NCBI GenBank assembly: GCA_003094555.1
Contig: NATW01000133.1
Span: 1 to 42,723, forward strand
DNA length: 42,723 nucleotides
Direction: 5' to 3'
Source of the DNA: a gamma proteobacterium symbiont of Ctena orbiculata
GTDB taxonomy: Bacteria; Pseudomonadota; Gammaproteobacteria; Chromatiales; Chromatiaceae
The translations under genes were made by a program, and so were the position numbers. The notes below the pieces were generated by a model. It did no database searches. It worked only from the letters and a program-made list of their open reading frames with translations, and was not told the origin of the DNA. Shown piece by piece: positions 25,761 to 33,976 of the stretch. The first letter of the stretch is position 1; the number at the start of each line of letters is the position of its first letter.

Positions 25761-26591
25761 ATGCTGCACTCCCTTAACATGCGAGCCACTGTTCTGGCGG
25801 TCTCTTTCCTGGTCGTTGTGCTCGGTATCTGGGAAATGGCCAACCAGGCACCGAAAGCAAAAGAGGCGTTGACCGAGTATGAGATCCTCATGGGCGGCGC
25901 CGATCAGGAGGCGCGCGTGCCGCCGCCATCCAAGGTCATTCGCCTGGCCGTGGAGGAGTTGTCCCATCCTTTCTACGACAAGGGTCCCAACGACAAGGGC
26001 ATAGGTATCCAGCTCGGTTACTCCGTATATCGGGTATTATCCGGTTATTTCATGGCGGCGATCATCGCAATCCCCATCGGTTTTCTGATCGGAATGTCGC
26101 CGCTGATGCAAAAAGCAATGAATCCCTTCATCCAGGTGTTGCGGCCCATCTCACCGCTGGCCTGGATGCCGCTGGCCCTTTTTATCATCAAGGATTCGGA
26201 GGCCAGCTCCATCTTCGTCATCTTCATCTGTTCCATCTGGCCGATGTTGATCAATACCGCTTTCGGCGTGGCCAACGTGCGCAAGGATTGGCTGAATGTG
26301 GCACGTACTCATGAGTTGTCACCTATGCGCACCGCCTTTACGGTGATCCTGCCGGCCGCGGCCCCCACCATTCTCACCGGCATGCGTATCTCCATCGGTA
26401 TCGCCTGGCTGGTAATCGTCGCTGCAGAGATGCTGGTGGGAGGCACCGGTATTGGTTACTACGTCTGGAATGAGTGGAACAACCTGGACCTGACTAGCGT
26501 AATTTTCTCCATCCTGATGATCGGTCTCGTCGGTATGTTGCTGGATATGGCTTTGTCCGGCGCTACCCGTCTGGTCACCTATAAGGAATAA
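25761..26591 (+). CDS. NrtB-family ABC transporter permease
   Basis: This 276-residue protein of the nitrate/taurine/cyanate permease family has an N-terminal membrane segment (about 8-26), a periplasmic stretch with PPPSKVI, then about five more membrane segments. The ATPase-contact loop lies at about 180-205 (NVARTHELSPMRTAFTVILPAAAPTILTG split over helix and loop). It follows the binding protein by 67 bp, across the intercistronic hairpin, and precedes the ATPase by 8 bp. It should form the importer's membrane channel as a homodimer. The ATG at 25761 has no strong ribosome site; M7 at 25779 is possible. Confidence 0.9.
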   Translation: MLHSLNMRATVLAVSFLVVVLGIWEMANQAPKAKEALTEYEILMGGADQEARVPPPSKVIRLAVEELSHPFYDKGPNDKGIGIQLGYSVYRVLSGYFMAAIIAIPIGFLIGMSPLMQKAMNPFIQVLRPISPLAWMPLALFIIKDSEASSIFVIFICSIWPMLINTAFGVANVRKDWLNVARTHELSPMRTAFTVILPAAAPTILTGMRISIGIAWLVIVAAEMLVGGTGIGYYVWNEWNNLDLTSVIFSILMIGLVGMLLDMALSGATRLVTYKE

Positions 26592-26599
26592 ACATACCC

Positions 26600-27538
26600 A
26601 TGACAGCAGTACACTATTTTGTCGAGGCGGAAAACCTCAGCAAGCGTTTCAAGACCAAGGATGGAGAGTTGACGGTATTCGAGAACGCCAATTTCGGTAT
26701 CAACAAAGGGGAGTTTGTCTGCATCATCGGCCACTCCGGCTGCGGCAAGTCCACCATCATGAATATTCTGGCCGGTCTCGATGGCGCTACCGAAGGGGCA
26801 TTGTTCATGGATAGCAAGGAGGTGGCCGGCCCGGCCCTGGAGCGGGGCGTGGTGTTCCAGAACTACAGCCTGCTGCCCTGGTTGAGCGCCATCAAGAATG
26901 TCATGTTCGGGGTGCGCGCCCGCTGGCCCCATTGGAGCCGTGAGAAGGTGCGCGATCACGCCTATAAATATCTGCAAATGGTGGGCCTCGGGGATGGTTC
27001 GGAGGAGCGCAAGCCCTATGAACTCTCCGGTGGTATGCGCCAGCGGGTCTCCATTGCCCGTGCCTTCGCCATCGAACCCAAGCTGTTGCTGCTGGATGAG
27101 CCCTTCGGCGCCCTGGATGCGCTGACCCGGGGCAACATCCAGGACGAGCTGCTGAAGATCTGGAACGAGACCCATCAGACGGTATTCATGATTACTCACG
27201 ACGTGGACGAGTCGATCCTGCTGGCCGACCGGGTATTGTTGATGACCAACGGCCCCTATGCGCGCATCGCCGAGTCGGTGAAGGTGGACATTCCCAGACC
27301 CCGGGATCGTACCACCATCATCCACGACCCCGGCTACTACCCGATCCGCAACCACCTGGTGGATTTCCTGGTGATGCGCTCCAAGGAGCTGGCTGGCGGT
27401 CCCGGGGCTGAGCAGCCGGGCAAGGCTGAAAATGGTAAGCCTGATGGTTATGTCAGGGTGTTTCCAGAGGATGTCAATCCGGCCCGGGATAGCGCTGCGT
27501 TGCCGAGTAGAGAGGCAGCGCAGGCAGCAAACCAGTAA
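26600..27538 (+). CDS. NrtD-family ABC transporter ATPase
   Basis: This 312-residue ATPase has all ABC motifs: Walker A GHSGCGKS (44-51), Q87, signature LSGGM (142-146), Walker B LLLLDE (162-167), D-loop ALDA and switch H200. It belongs to the nitrate/sulfonate/bicarbonate importer group and powers uptake with the two genes before it. It is about 45 residues longer than usual; the extra C-terminal tail is rich in Gly, Pro, Ala and charged residues (from about 268) and resembles no domain I know. Confidence 0.93.
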   Translation: MTAVHYFVEAENLSKRFKTKDGELTVFENANFGINKGEFVCIIGHSGCGKSTIMNILAGLDGATEGALFMDSKEVAGPALERGVVFQNYSLLPWLSAIKNVMFGVRARWPHWSREKVRDHAYKYLQMVGLGDGSEERKPYELSGGMRQRVSIARAFAIEPKLLLLDEPFGALDALTRGNIQDELLKIWNETHQTVFMITHDVDESILLADRVLLMTNGPYARIAESVKVDIPRPRDRTTIIHDPGYYPIRNHLVDFLVMRSKELAGGPGAEQPGKAENGKPDGYVRVFPEDVNPARDSAALPSREAAQAANQ

Positions 27539-27561
27539 ACCACTAACGAGAGAGATAGGGT

Positions 27562-28953
27562 ATGACGGCTTGTCTTCAGAAAACCTGCAGCGATCAAAAC
27601 AGCAGTGAAGAGAGAGTACCGGACGATGGGCGGGTGCCGGTGACGGTACTGACCGGATTTCTCGGTGCCGGAAAGACAACCCTGTTGAACCGGATCCTCA
27701 CCGAACAGCACGGCAAGCGCATTGCGGTGATCGAAAACGAGTATGGCGAAATCGGCATCGATCATGAGCTGGTGGTGCAGTCCGACGAAGAGATCTTCGA
27801 GATGAACAACGGCTGTATCTGCTGCACGGTGCGGGGTGACCTGATCCGCATCCTGGGCCGCCTGATGCGCCGTAAGCACAAGTTCGATCATATTCTTATC
27901 GAAACCACAGGTATGGCCGATCCCGGCCCCGTGGCCCAGACCTTCTTCATGGACGAGGAGATGAAGGAGAAGCTGCGCCTGGATGCCATCGTCACCCTGG
28001 TGGATGCCAAGCATGTGGTGCAGCACCTGGGCGAGTCGGATGAGTGCGAGGCCCAATTGGCGTTCGCGGATGTGGTCCTGCTCAACAAGACAGACCTGGT
28101 GGACAGCAAGGAACTGCATGAACTCTCTGCCGCCATAAAGGGACGCAACCGCCTGGCGCGTATCCATCAAACCCAACATGGCGGCATCGATCTGGATCAG
28201 ATATTGGGTATCCGCGCCTTTGATCTGGAGGCCAAGGTTGAGGAGATACCCTCTTTCCTGCAGGAAGAGCTGCCCTTCGAATGGTCTGGGATTTTTTCTC
28301 TGCAGGCAGGCAGCTATGAATTGAATTTTGAACCAGGGCCCGATCCCAGCATCGATGTTGTGTTGGGTGCGATCGAAGAGGATCAGAGTTTCGAGGATTG
28401 GAAAAGCGAAGGCATCCTGCTCTATTCCGGTGAAGCGGCACCCCTGGCCGAAACCGGACTCACCCCTGGGAAAGCACTCTACCGTCTGCCGGTGGATGCA
28501 ACAGACGGGGGTCGTTACCGGGTGGTGATACCCAGGTCCGGCCATTATGTGCTGTTGACTCAGCACTTGCCGGAAGAGTTCTCCATGACCCTGGCCCTGA
28601 ATGGCCAGCCAGTCTCCGCCGAGAGCCGGCAAGAGTATGCCAGCCCCCACAGCCACGATGAAACAGTGGGTTCTGTGGGCCTGCACCTGGCAGGGGATCT
28701 GGATCAGGAGAAGTTCGAGAGTTGGGTGGTCTCCCTGCTGCGAACCAAGGGCCCCGACATCTTTCGCTTCAAAGGGATTCTGGCCCTGGCGGGCAAGAGC
28801 GAACGTTTCGTTTTTCAGGGGGTTCACATGCTGTTCGACGGGAAATTCGGGCGCGCCTGGAACGGCGAGGTACGACACAACCAGTTGGTTTTCATCGGAC
28901 GGGCGCTGGATCGCGCGGAACTTGAGCGTGGACTGGCCTCATGCAGGGCTTGA
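27562..28953 (+). CDS. CobW/COG0523-family GTPase with an inserted beta-rich domain
   Basis: This 463-residue G3E GTPase has Walker [10 protein letters not shown] (32-40), metal-binding CxCC (C85, C87, C88 in GCICC), a Glu-rich switch ([10 protein letters not shown]) and NKTD (175-178). The CobW C-terminal domain lies at about 372-460. Between the two, at about 240-355, is an extra segment of roughly 110 residues with alternating beta-type pattern ([29 protein letters not shown]). Members without it are nearer 320-380 residues. SPHSHDE (361-367) may add metal ligands. COG0523 proteins use GTP to load zinc, cobalt or other metals into client enzymes; relatives activate nitrile and thiocyanate hydrolases. 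It is 23 bp after the importer ATPase, so in the operon. The client and metal are unknown. Confidence 0.9.
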   Translation: MTACLQKTCSDQNSSEERVPDDGRVPVTVLTGFLGAGKTTLLNRILTEQHGKRIAVIENEYGEIGIDHELVVQSDEEIFEMNNGCICCTVRGDLIRILGRLMRRKHKFDHILIETTGMADPGPVAQTFFMDEEMKEKLRLDAIVTLVDAKHVVQHLGESDECEAQLAFADVVLLNKTDLVDSKELHELSAAIKGRNRLARIHQTQHGGIDLDQILGIRAFDLEAKVEEIPSFLQEELPFEWSGIFSLQAGSYELNFEPGPDPSIDVVLGAIEEDQSFEDWKSEGILLYSGEAAPLAETGLTPGKALYRLPVDATDGGRYRVVIPRSGHYVLLTQHLPEEFSMTLALNGQPVSAESRQEYASPHSHDETVGSVGLHLAGDLDQEKFESWVVSLLRTKGPDIFRFKGILALAGKSERFVFQGVHMLFDGKFGRAWNGEVRHNQLVFIGRALDRAELERGLASCRA

Positions 28954-28955
28954 GC

Positions 28956-29981
28956 ATGGCAGCCCCTGTGGCGAATAGCGCGGAGCTTGCCTGGGCGACG
29001 GCCCTGGGAGAGAGCATTACCACTATCGCCTGGTTGCCCTCCGGTGACCTGTTGCTTAGCGGTACCGCGGATGGTGAATTGTGCGCCTACCAGACAGATG
29101 CAGAGTGGAAATACCGTATCCAGGCCCACCAAAGGGGCATCACCCGGGTCTCTCCCGATCCCACCGGCAAGTGTGTCGCTACCTCTGGGGAGGATGGGGG
29201 TCTTATGTTGTGGCAGGCGGATACGGGTGAACCCCAGGAGACCCTTGCACGGGATCACGATTGGGCCGAACACCTTTCCTGGTCCAGTGACGGCAAGATG
29301 CTGGCCGGTGCCGCCGGTTCCCGGCTCTATCTTCGCGATAGGCAAGGCCATACCAGTGAATGGGATGGACACCCGGGCAGTGTGGCCGCCCTGGCCTGGG
29401 CGCCCAAGGGGCGACAGCTTGCCAGCGCCACCAACAAGGGGGTCTATCTGTGGAATCTGGGCAGCTGGCAACCGACTCAGGTATTGAGTTTCCCCGGTGC
29501 CGCTGTCTCCCTTGCCTGGAGCCACAATGGACGCGCCCTGGCGGCGGGCACCCAGGATGGCTTTCTCTACATCCGTCTGCAACTGCCCGGGTCCTCACCC
29601 CGCCAACTCAGCATGAGTGGTTATCCAGGCAAGGTGACAGCGCTGAGCTGGCATCCCAAGCGACTGCGTATCGCCACCTGTGGTGGCAGTGATGTGGTGC
29701 TCTGGGAGTTGGATGCCAAAAAGGGTAACCGTAGTGCTACCCCGTTACGCCGTCACAGCCATACCCTGACCACCCTGGCTTATTCCCATGACGGGAGTTT
29801 GCTGGCTAGTGCAGATCGCCATGGCCGGGTCTGTATCTGGGATGCGCAGGGCCAGGTGGCCTTCGAGATGGAACTGGGTCATGAGATCACCGCCCTGGCT
29901 TGGCAGCCCGGGGCTAAGCGTTTGGCCGTGGGCAGCGTCGACGGCATGTTGCGCCTGTTTATTCTGGGGGAGAAGAGCTGA
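28956..29981 (+). CDS. WD40-repeat beta-propeller protein
   Basis: This 341-residue protein is made of about seven WD40 repeats, with blade signatures such as LLLSGTADGELCAYQ, CVATSGEDGGLMLWQ, LASATNKGVYLWN, LASADRHGRVCIWD and LAVGSVDGMLRLF. It has no signal peptide and should be a cytoplasmic seven-bladed propeller acting as a binding scaffold. I chose ATG 28956, two bases after the CobW stop, because AGGG lies 7 bases before it; an ATG at 28941 would overlap CobW by 13 bp and has no ribosome site. Tight linkage to CobW suggests the two proteins act together, perhaps on the same client. That is inference. Confidence 0.88.
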   Translation: MAAPVANSAELAWATALGESITTIAWLPSGDLLLSGTADGELCAYQTDAEWKYRIQAHQRGITRVSPDPTGKCVATSGEDGGLMLWQADTGEPQETLARDHDWAEHLSWSSDGKMLAGAAGSRLYLRDRQGHTSEWDGHPGSVAALAWAPKGRQLASATNKGVYLWNLGSWQPTQVLSFPGAAVSLAWSHNGRALAAGTQDGFLYIRLQLPGSSPRQLSMSGYPGKVTALSWHPKRLRIATCGGSDVVLWELDAKKGNRSATPLRRHSHTLTTLAYSHDGSLLASADRHGRVCIWDAQGQVAFEMELGHEITALAWQPGAKRLAVGSVDGMLRLFILGEKS

Positions 29982-30021
29982 GCCCCCTCCCTATTAACTA
30001 ATCTAACGAAGAGGCAAGACC

Positions 30022-30462
30022 ATGAAAAAGATTGAGATGACGGAAGCTATCATGACCGCCAAGAGCGAGGCGGGACTTGGTTGGGAGGCGATTGCGGAGA
30101 AGGTGGGGCTGGACCCTGTGTTCGTCACCTCCGCCTGCCTGGGTATGAACACGCTGGAGGCGCCCTATGCCGAGAAGCTCTGTACTGCCCTGGGGCTTTC
30201 GGATGAGGTCTCCGCCACTCTGCAACAGTTTCCTACCAAGATTTGGGATCAGACAGTGCCGACCGATCCGGTCATCTACCGCTGGTACGAGATCGTCGGT
30301 GTCTATGGCGAGACCATCAAAGAGATCATCAATGAGAAGTTCGGCGACGGCATCATGTCGGCCATCGACTTCTCCATGAGTATCGACAAGGAGGAGAACC
30401 CGGCGGGGGATCGCGTGCTGGTCAGCATGAGCGGTAAGTTCCTGCCCTACAAGAGTTGGTGA
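30022..30462 (+). CDS. cynS: Cyanate hydratase (cyanase)
   Basis: This 146-residue enzyme decomposes cyanate with bicarbonate to ammonia and CO2 in the cytoplasm. The N-terminal helical domain is followed by the catalytic C-terminal domain with the active-site residues known from E. coli CynS conserved: R87 and E90 in YRWYE, and S113 in MSAIDF; VPTDPVIYR, EKFGDGI and SGKFLPYKSW are also typical. GAGG lies 8 bases before the ATG, and the gene follows the WD40 protein by 40 bp. It gives the cluster its most secure function: releasing nitrogen from cyanate imported by the upstream ABC transporter or produced inside the cell. E. coli cyanase needs no metal, so the CobW and CbiM neighbours are unexplained. 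Confidence 0.96.
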   Translation: MKKIEMTEAIMTAKSEAGLGWEAIAEKVGLDPVFVTSACLGMNTLEAPYAEKLCTALGLSDEVSATLQQFPTKIWDQTVPTDPVIYRWYEIVGVYGETIKEIINEKFGDGIMSAIDFSMSIDKEENPAGDRVLVSMSGKFLPYKSW

Positions 30463-30533
30463 GGATTGCATTTAGAAACGTCGCCGAACTTTGTTGGGTG
30501 ACCCCTGTGAGACATGACTAAGAGGTAATAGAT

Positions 30534-31208
30534 ATGCACATAGAACCAGGCGTCGTAGCCGGCGCAAAAATGGCACTTGGCTATGCGACGGCCGCAGGGG
30601 TTTTCCTGTATGCGGCAAAGCTTTCCCTGAAAACGATGAACAAGGATGGTCTTGCGGCACTTGGGGTCAGGACCCTCCTGACAACATTGCTGGTGTTCAG
30701 CTTTTTTCAAATACTGCCACACTATCCGGTAGGCGTCTCCGAGGTGCATTTCATCCTTGGTTCGACCCTGTTCCTGATGTTTGGCGCTGCCCCGGCCGCC
30801 ATCGGACTGGCCGTGGGTCTGCTGGCCCAGGGGATCCTGTTCGCCCCTGCCGACCTGCCCCAGTACGCCATGAATGTCACCACCCTGCTGGTACCCCTGT
30901 TCATGATCGATGCCCTGGCGCGGCGCATCATTCCGGCGCAGACCGCCTATAAGGATGTGAAGTACTCCCAGGCCTTAAAGCTATCCACGGTCTATCAGGC
31001 CGGTGTCGTGGTCTGGGTGGGATTCTGGGCCACCTATGGTCAAGGCATTGGGGCGGAGAATATGACCCAGATCGCATCCTTCAGCGCTGCCTATATGCTG
31101 GTCGTTCTGGTTGAACCCGTGCTGGATCTGGCGGTGCTTGCCGCTGCCAAGTCCCTGCATCAATTCAAGCACAGCATGATCTTTCATTCGCGCCTCTATC
31201 AGGCCTGA
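30534..31208 (+). CDS. CbiM/NikM-like membrane protein
   Basis: This 224-residue membrane protein begins MHIEPGVV. CbiM/NikM, the substrate-binding subunit of cobalt/nickel ECF transporters, also begin MHI, and there the N-terminal Met and His bind the metal. About six hydrophobic segments follow (for example FILGSTLFLMFGAAPAAIGLAVGLL and ASFSAAYMLVVLVEPVLDL in part). GAGG lies 8 bases before the ATG. No CbiN, CbiQ or CbiO partner is next to it, so it may work alone, share an ATPase encoded elsewhere, or differ in function. It is 71 bp after cynS and appears to end the operon, since two strong hairpins follow. Confidence 0.75.
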   Translation: MHIEPGVVAGAKMALGYATAAGVFLYAAKLSLKTMNKDGLAALGVRTLLTTLLVFSFFQILPHYPVGVSEVHFILGSTLFLMFGAAPAAIGLAVGLLAQGILFAPADLPQYAMNVTTLLVPLFMIDALARRIIPAQTAYKDVKYSQALKLSTVYQAGVVVWVGFWATYGQGIGAENMTQIASFSAAYMLVVLVEPVLDLAVLAAAKSLHQFKHSMIFHSRLYQA

Positions 31209-31215
31209 TCCCTCC

Positions 31216-31253
31216 CCTACAGGCGGCGACAGTGAGTATTCACCGCCTGTAGG
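31216..31253 (+). terminator. Hairpin at the end of the cyanase operon
   Basis: An 11-bp perfect stem (31216-31226 with 31243-31253, arm CCTACAGGCGG) lies 7 bp after the CbiM-like stop codon. The loop is 16 bases and there is no U-run, so it is a transcript-end or stabilising hairpin and not a textbook intrinsic terminator. Confidence 0.5.
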
Positions 31254-31264
31254 CCGACCCTAAT

Positions 31265-31293
31265 GAGTGATTGCCTGATCCAGGCAATCACTC
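31265..31293 (+). terminator. Second strong hairpin after the cyanase operon
   Basis: GAGTGATTGCCTG (31265-31277) pairs perfectly with CAGGCAATCACTC (31281-31293) across a 3-base loop, a 13-bp stem. No U-run follows. Together with the hairpin just before it, it should separate the cyanase operon from the toxin-antitoxin genes. Confidence 0.55.
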
Positions 31294-31390
31294 TCCGACT
31301 CCTCTGTAAAATCCCTCCAGTGTCCACGGCCCATATGCCGGTCTGGCTATATTTGGCGCTCGTTTCATGGCTGTTAGAGACGATGTTTTG

Positions 31391-31419
31391 TTGCAAAAGC
31401 CACAATATGACGCTATATA
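31391..31419 (+). promoter_or_regulatory. Promoter of the toxin-antitoxin operon
   Basis: TTGCAA (31391-31396) and TATATA (31414-31419) are separated by 17 bp, a good sigma-70 match. Transcription would begin near 31426, which rules out the ATG at 31426 and supports the ATG at 31447 as the antitoxin start. Confidence 0.6.
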
Positions 31420-31427
31420 CGGTATAT
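31415..31427. promoter_or_regulatory. Operator overlapping the toxin-antitoxin -10
   Basis: ATATAC-G-GTATAT is a perfect inverted repeat with a single central base, lying across the -10 element and start point. Xre-type antitoxins repress their own operon through such sites, so this is the likely autoregulatory operator. Confidence 0.5.
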
Positions 31428-31446
31428 GCATCACTTGGAGAGAGGC

Positions 31447-31806
31447 ATGTACGCCCATAGCATTAAGAAACCTGATGAATCCGCCACTCTTACCAAGGCG
31501 CTGCTTAATGCCGGCCGGGCATTGGGCCTGACCCAGGATGATCTGGGTAAAGTGGTCGGTAGGGATCGCACGGTCTTTCACCGGGCCGGTGTGGATCCCC
31601 GCAGCAAGTCGGGAGAACTGGCCCTGTTACTGGTCCGCCTATACCGCAGTCTCTACGCCCTGGTGGGGGGCAAGGAGGGGGATTTGAAACACTGGATGAG
31701 GACTGCGAACCGCCATACAGGGGGGGTTCCTGTGGATCAGATCAAATCGGTATCGGGTCTGATCCGGGTGGTTGAATACCTGGATGCGATGCGCGGCAAG
31801 AACTGA
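31447..31806 (+). CDS. Xre/MbcA/ParS-type antitoxin (DUF2384)
   Basis: This 119-residue protein has an N-terminal helix-turn-helix-like region (LTQDDLGKVVGRDRTVF) and the C-terminal DUF2384 toxin-binding domain (LKHWMRTANRHTGGVP, SGLIRVVEYLDAMRG). It should neutralise the RES toxin that follows and repress the operon. I start it at ATG 31447, which has GGAGAG 6 bases upstream; the upstream ATG at 31426 coincides with the predicted transcription start. Its TGA overlaps the toxin ATG, giving translational coupling. Confidence 0.88.
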   Translation: MYAHSIKKPDESATLTKALLNAGRALGLTQDDLGKVVGRDRTVFHRAGVDPRSKSGELALLLVRLYRSLYALVGGKEGDLKHWMRTANRHTGGVPVDQIKSVSGLIRVVEYLDAMRGKN

Positions 31807-32555
31807 TGGATGTCTGGGCAGCCTGCAGGGAGGCGGTTGTCCCGGTTCCACTCTCAGGGGAACTGGTGCGCATGGTGGAGAACCTGTCTCAGACCGCTAC
31901 CCGGGCGCTGGTCGATGATCTGCAGGAGCACGCCCTGCTGGAGGAGATGCTCGATAGCAGCAAGCCTGTCATGCGGCCGGGTACGGAGTCCCTGCACTAT
32001 CTCCTCGCCACGCCTTTTCGCTATCCCCCCCTGGCCTATGGTTCCCGCTTCGGCAGTCGCTTTGAGCCCAGCCTCTTTTACGCCGGTCTGGATATGGCCC
32101 CTGCCCTGGCCGAGACCGCCTACTATCGCCTGGTATTCCTGAGCGGCATGGCGACTGCGCCACCGGATGGCAGGTTGGAGACAGCCCATACCCTGTTTAC
32201 AGCCGCTTATTCCAGCGGCCAGGGGCTGCGTCTGAACCAGGCGCCATTCGATGCGTATCGGGAGGTGCTGACCGATCCCGAACATTATAGGGACACCCAA
32301 CTGCTGGGGCGTCAGATGCGTGAGGCGGGCATCGAGATGTTTATCTATCGTTCCGCACGGGACCCTGAGGGGGGAGAGAATGTGGCTCTGTTTGAGCCCG
32401 GGGCATTGGTTGGGCCCGCACCTTTATGGAAGAGCGCCTGGCTGTGTGACACCCGCGAGGATGGGGTGACCTTGTATAACAAAACCGAAGGCACAAGGGC
32501 TTACCATCGGTCACAGTTTCTGGTGCATGGCAGACTGCCGTTTCCACCAAACTAG
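31806..32555 (+). CDS. RES-domain toxin
   Basis: This 249-residue RES-family protein has the Arg-Glu-Ser set that names the family: R81 in GSRFGSRF, E103 in LAETAYYR, and S183 in YRSARDPEGG. Studied RES toxins (MbcT, ParT and relatives) break down NAD or modify proteins with it, and stop growth when unopposed. The start overlaps the antitoxin stop (TGATG). It is at the long end for the family, with about 50 N-terminal residues before the conserved core. A 9-bp hairpin follows. Confidence 0.9.
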   Translation: MDVWAACREAVVPVPLSGELVRMVENLSQTATRALVDDLQEHALLEEMLDSSKPVMRPGTESLHYLLATPFRYPPLAYGSRFGSRFEPSLFYAGLDMAPALAETAYYRLVFLSGMATAPPDGRLETAHTLFTAAYSSGQGLRLNQAPFDAYREVLTDPEHYRDTQLLGRQMREAGIEMFIYRSARDPEGGENVALFEPGALVGPAPLWKSAWLCDTREDGVTLYNKTEGTRAYHRSQFLVHGRLPFPPN

Positions 32556-32624
32556 TAGAAAAAAAATGTCACTGAGACATGTGATGTTTAGTTATCGGAA
32601 ATTTCTGTAAAGCGATAGATTGGA

Positions 32625-32645
32625 GGGTGCGGCATGGCCGCACCC
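32625..32645. terminator. Bidirectional hairpin between convergent genes
   Basis: GGGTGCGGC (32625-32633) and GCCGCACCC (32637-32645) form a perfect 9-bp stem with a 3-base loop between the convergent RES toxin and OmpA-type lipoprotein genes. It lacks a clear U-run on either side. Confidence 0.6.
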
Positions 32646-32710
32646 CGAATCAGAAAAGAATACTTGGATAGAGTGATTTCACCGTTTGACGATGATCGGT
32701 AATCTATCGA

Positions 32711-33544
32711 TCAATCGCGTATCACAATCTCCACCCGGCGATTCTTCAGTCGCCCCGCACTGGTACTGTTGTCGGTGATGGGATGGGTCTCGCCAAGCCC
32801 CATGGTATCGATGCGTGATCCGTCGACTCCGGCCTGCATCAAGGCGTTCTTCACCGAGAGTGCGCGCCGCTCGGACAGGTTCTGGTTGTACTCATCCGTG
32901 CCCACATTGTCGGTGTGTCCCTCCACCAGCAGGGTCTTGTCCGGATATTCGGCAAGAAAAGAGGCGAGTTTGTCGATGGTGGTCATAGCACCCGGCAGGA
33001 GTTCGGTCTTGCCGGTGGAGAAGAGCACGTCGCCCAGGGTCAGGACGATACCGCGCTCGGTCTTCATGGCCTGCAGATCTTCAAGCTCCTTGCGCAGCGC
33101 TTCCGCTTTGGCCAGGGCGTTCTCCCGCTCCATGAGGGCGGCCTCCTTCTCCCGAAGCGCCTCGGTCTTTGCCTGCTGTTCGAGTTGAATCTCGATCTCC
33201 CTTGCCCGTAACCGCTCCTTGTCTTTGATTTCACCCAGCTCGGTGAGTCTTGCGGAAGCGGCCTTGCGCGCGGCAACCGATTTGGCGATGTCGATGCGGG
33301 TCTTGCCCACATAGGCCAGTGAGGTCATATCCTCTTCGTTTTCCGCTGCCGCTGCCCGGGTAAGGGCCTGATTGGCCCGCTCCAATTCGGCGGGGGCATA
33401 GCGCAGCAGATGCTCCTTCTGCTTGGCGTCTGCATAGCTCTGCTCGGCATCGAGCAGGGCCTGGTTTTTCGGCAGGGTGCCGCAGGCGGTAAAGAGTAGT
33501 GCCAGAGATGTGGCGGTGAACAAGTTGATCATTGTTCGAGACAT
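32711..33544 (-). CDS. OmpA-family lipoprotein with DUF4398 region
   Basis: This 277-residue envelope protein has a signal peptide ending in the lipobox LFTAC (C21 lipidated), a DUF4398-type helical region (about 28-105), a charged coiled coil rich in Glu, Ala and Arg (about 100-165), and a C-terminal OmpA peptidoglycan-binding domain (about 168-277). That domain has GHTDNVG at 209-215, LSERRA at 223-228 and RLKNRRVEI. It should anchor in the outer membrane and hold peptidoglycan. It lies 36 bp after the smaller DUF4398 lipoprotein, on one transcript. Similar pairs are common in gammaproteobacteria; their physiological role is not settled. Confidence 0.92.
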   Translation of the reverse strand: MSRTMINLFTATSLALLFTACGTLPKNQALLDAEQSYADAKQKEHLLRYAPAELERANQALTRAAAAENEEDMTSLAYVGKTRIDIAKSVAARKAASARLTELGEIKDKERLRAREIEIQLEQQAKTEALREKEAALMERENALAKAEALRKELEDLQAMKTERGIVLTLGDVLFSTGKTELLPGAMTTIDKLASFLAEYPDKTLLVEGHTDNVGTDEYNQNLSERRALSVKNALMQAGVDGSRIDTMGLGETHPITDNSTSAGRLKNRRVEIVIRD

Positions 33545-33580
33545 TGTAGATCTCCCCTAATCATTGGGTTTGCTTATGGT

Positions 33581-33976
33581 TTACCGGCTCCTGGCCCGCA
33601 TGATCTCTTCACGCAACACCTGAATGCTGTTTTCCAGCTCTTTGACGGCCTTTTCCGCCTCACTCTTTGCCGCGACTGCCTGGGCCAGCTCTGCGTCGGC
33701 CTGGGCCTCCTCAGCCAGTCGTTTTGCCTCTTCGTACTCCTCCTTGGCAATCGCGGTTTCGGCACGCTTCAACTTCTGTTTGGCCCGATCGATAGCAACC
33801 GGGGCGTGCCTCGTGGTCTCTTCATTTTCTGCCGCTACCAGGGATGTCTTGGCGGCCGCCATCTCCGCAACAGGCTCGGGGGTTGAACTGCAGCCAATGA
33901 GCGCGGTGAAGATGAGTGCGCTGAAAATGGGTAGTGTCGGTGTACGCCAAAGTCGGGAGGTGTGATCGATCATCAT
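33581..33976 (-). CDS. DUF4398 lipoprotein
   Basis: This 131-residue protein has a signal peptide with lipobox ALIGC (C29 lipidated) and a DUF4398 helical domain, followed by a coiled coil rich in Ala, Glu and Lys (about 60-128). It resembles the N-terminal half of the OmpA-type lipoprotein that follows, so the two may have come from duplication and may interact. AAGGA lies about 8 bases before the ATG at 33976; the next codon is also ATG. Confidence 0.85.
   Translation of the reverse strand: MMIDHTSRLWRTPTLPIFSALIFTALIGCSSTPEPVAEMAAAKTSLVAAENEETTRHAPVAIDRAKQKLKRAETAIAKEEYEEAKRLAEEAQADAELAQAVAAKSEAEKAVKELENSIQVLREEIMRARSR

Noticed and set aside
26579-27679. 366-codon antisense frame over the ABC ATPase
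   Set aside because: The plus strand encodes a complete ABC ATPase with all motifs; the antisense product has none.
27448-28878. 476-codon open frame antisense to the ATPase end and CobW
   Set aside because: It spans two recognised plus-strand genes and shows no domain; it mirrors their codon bias.
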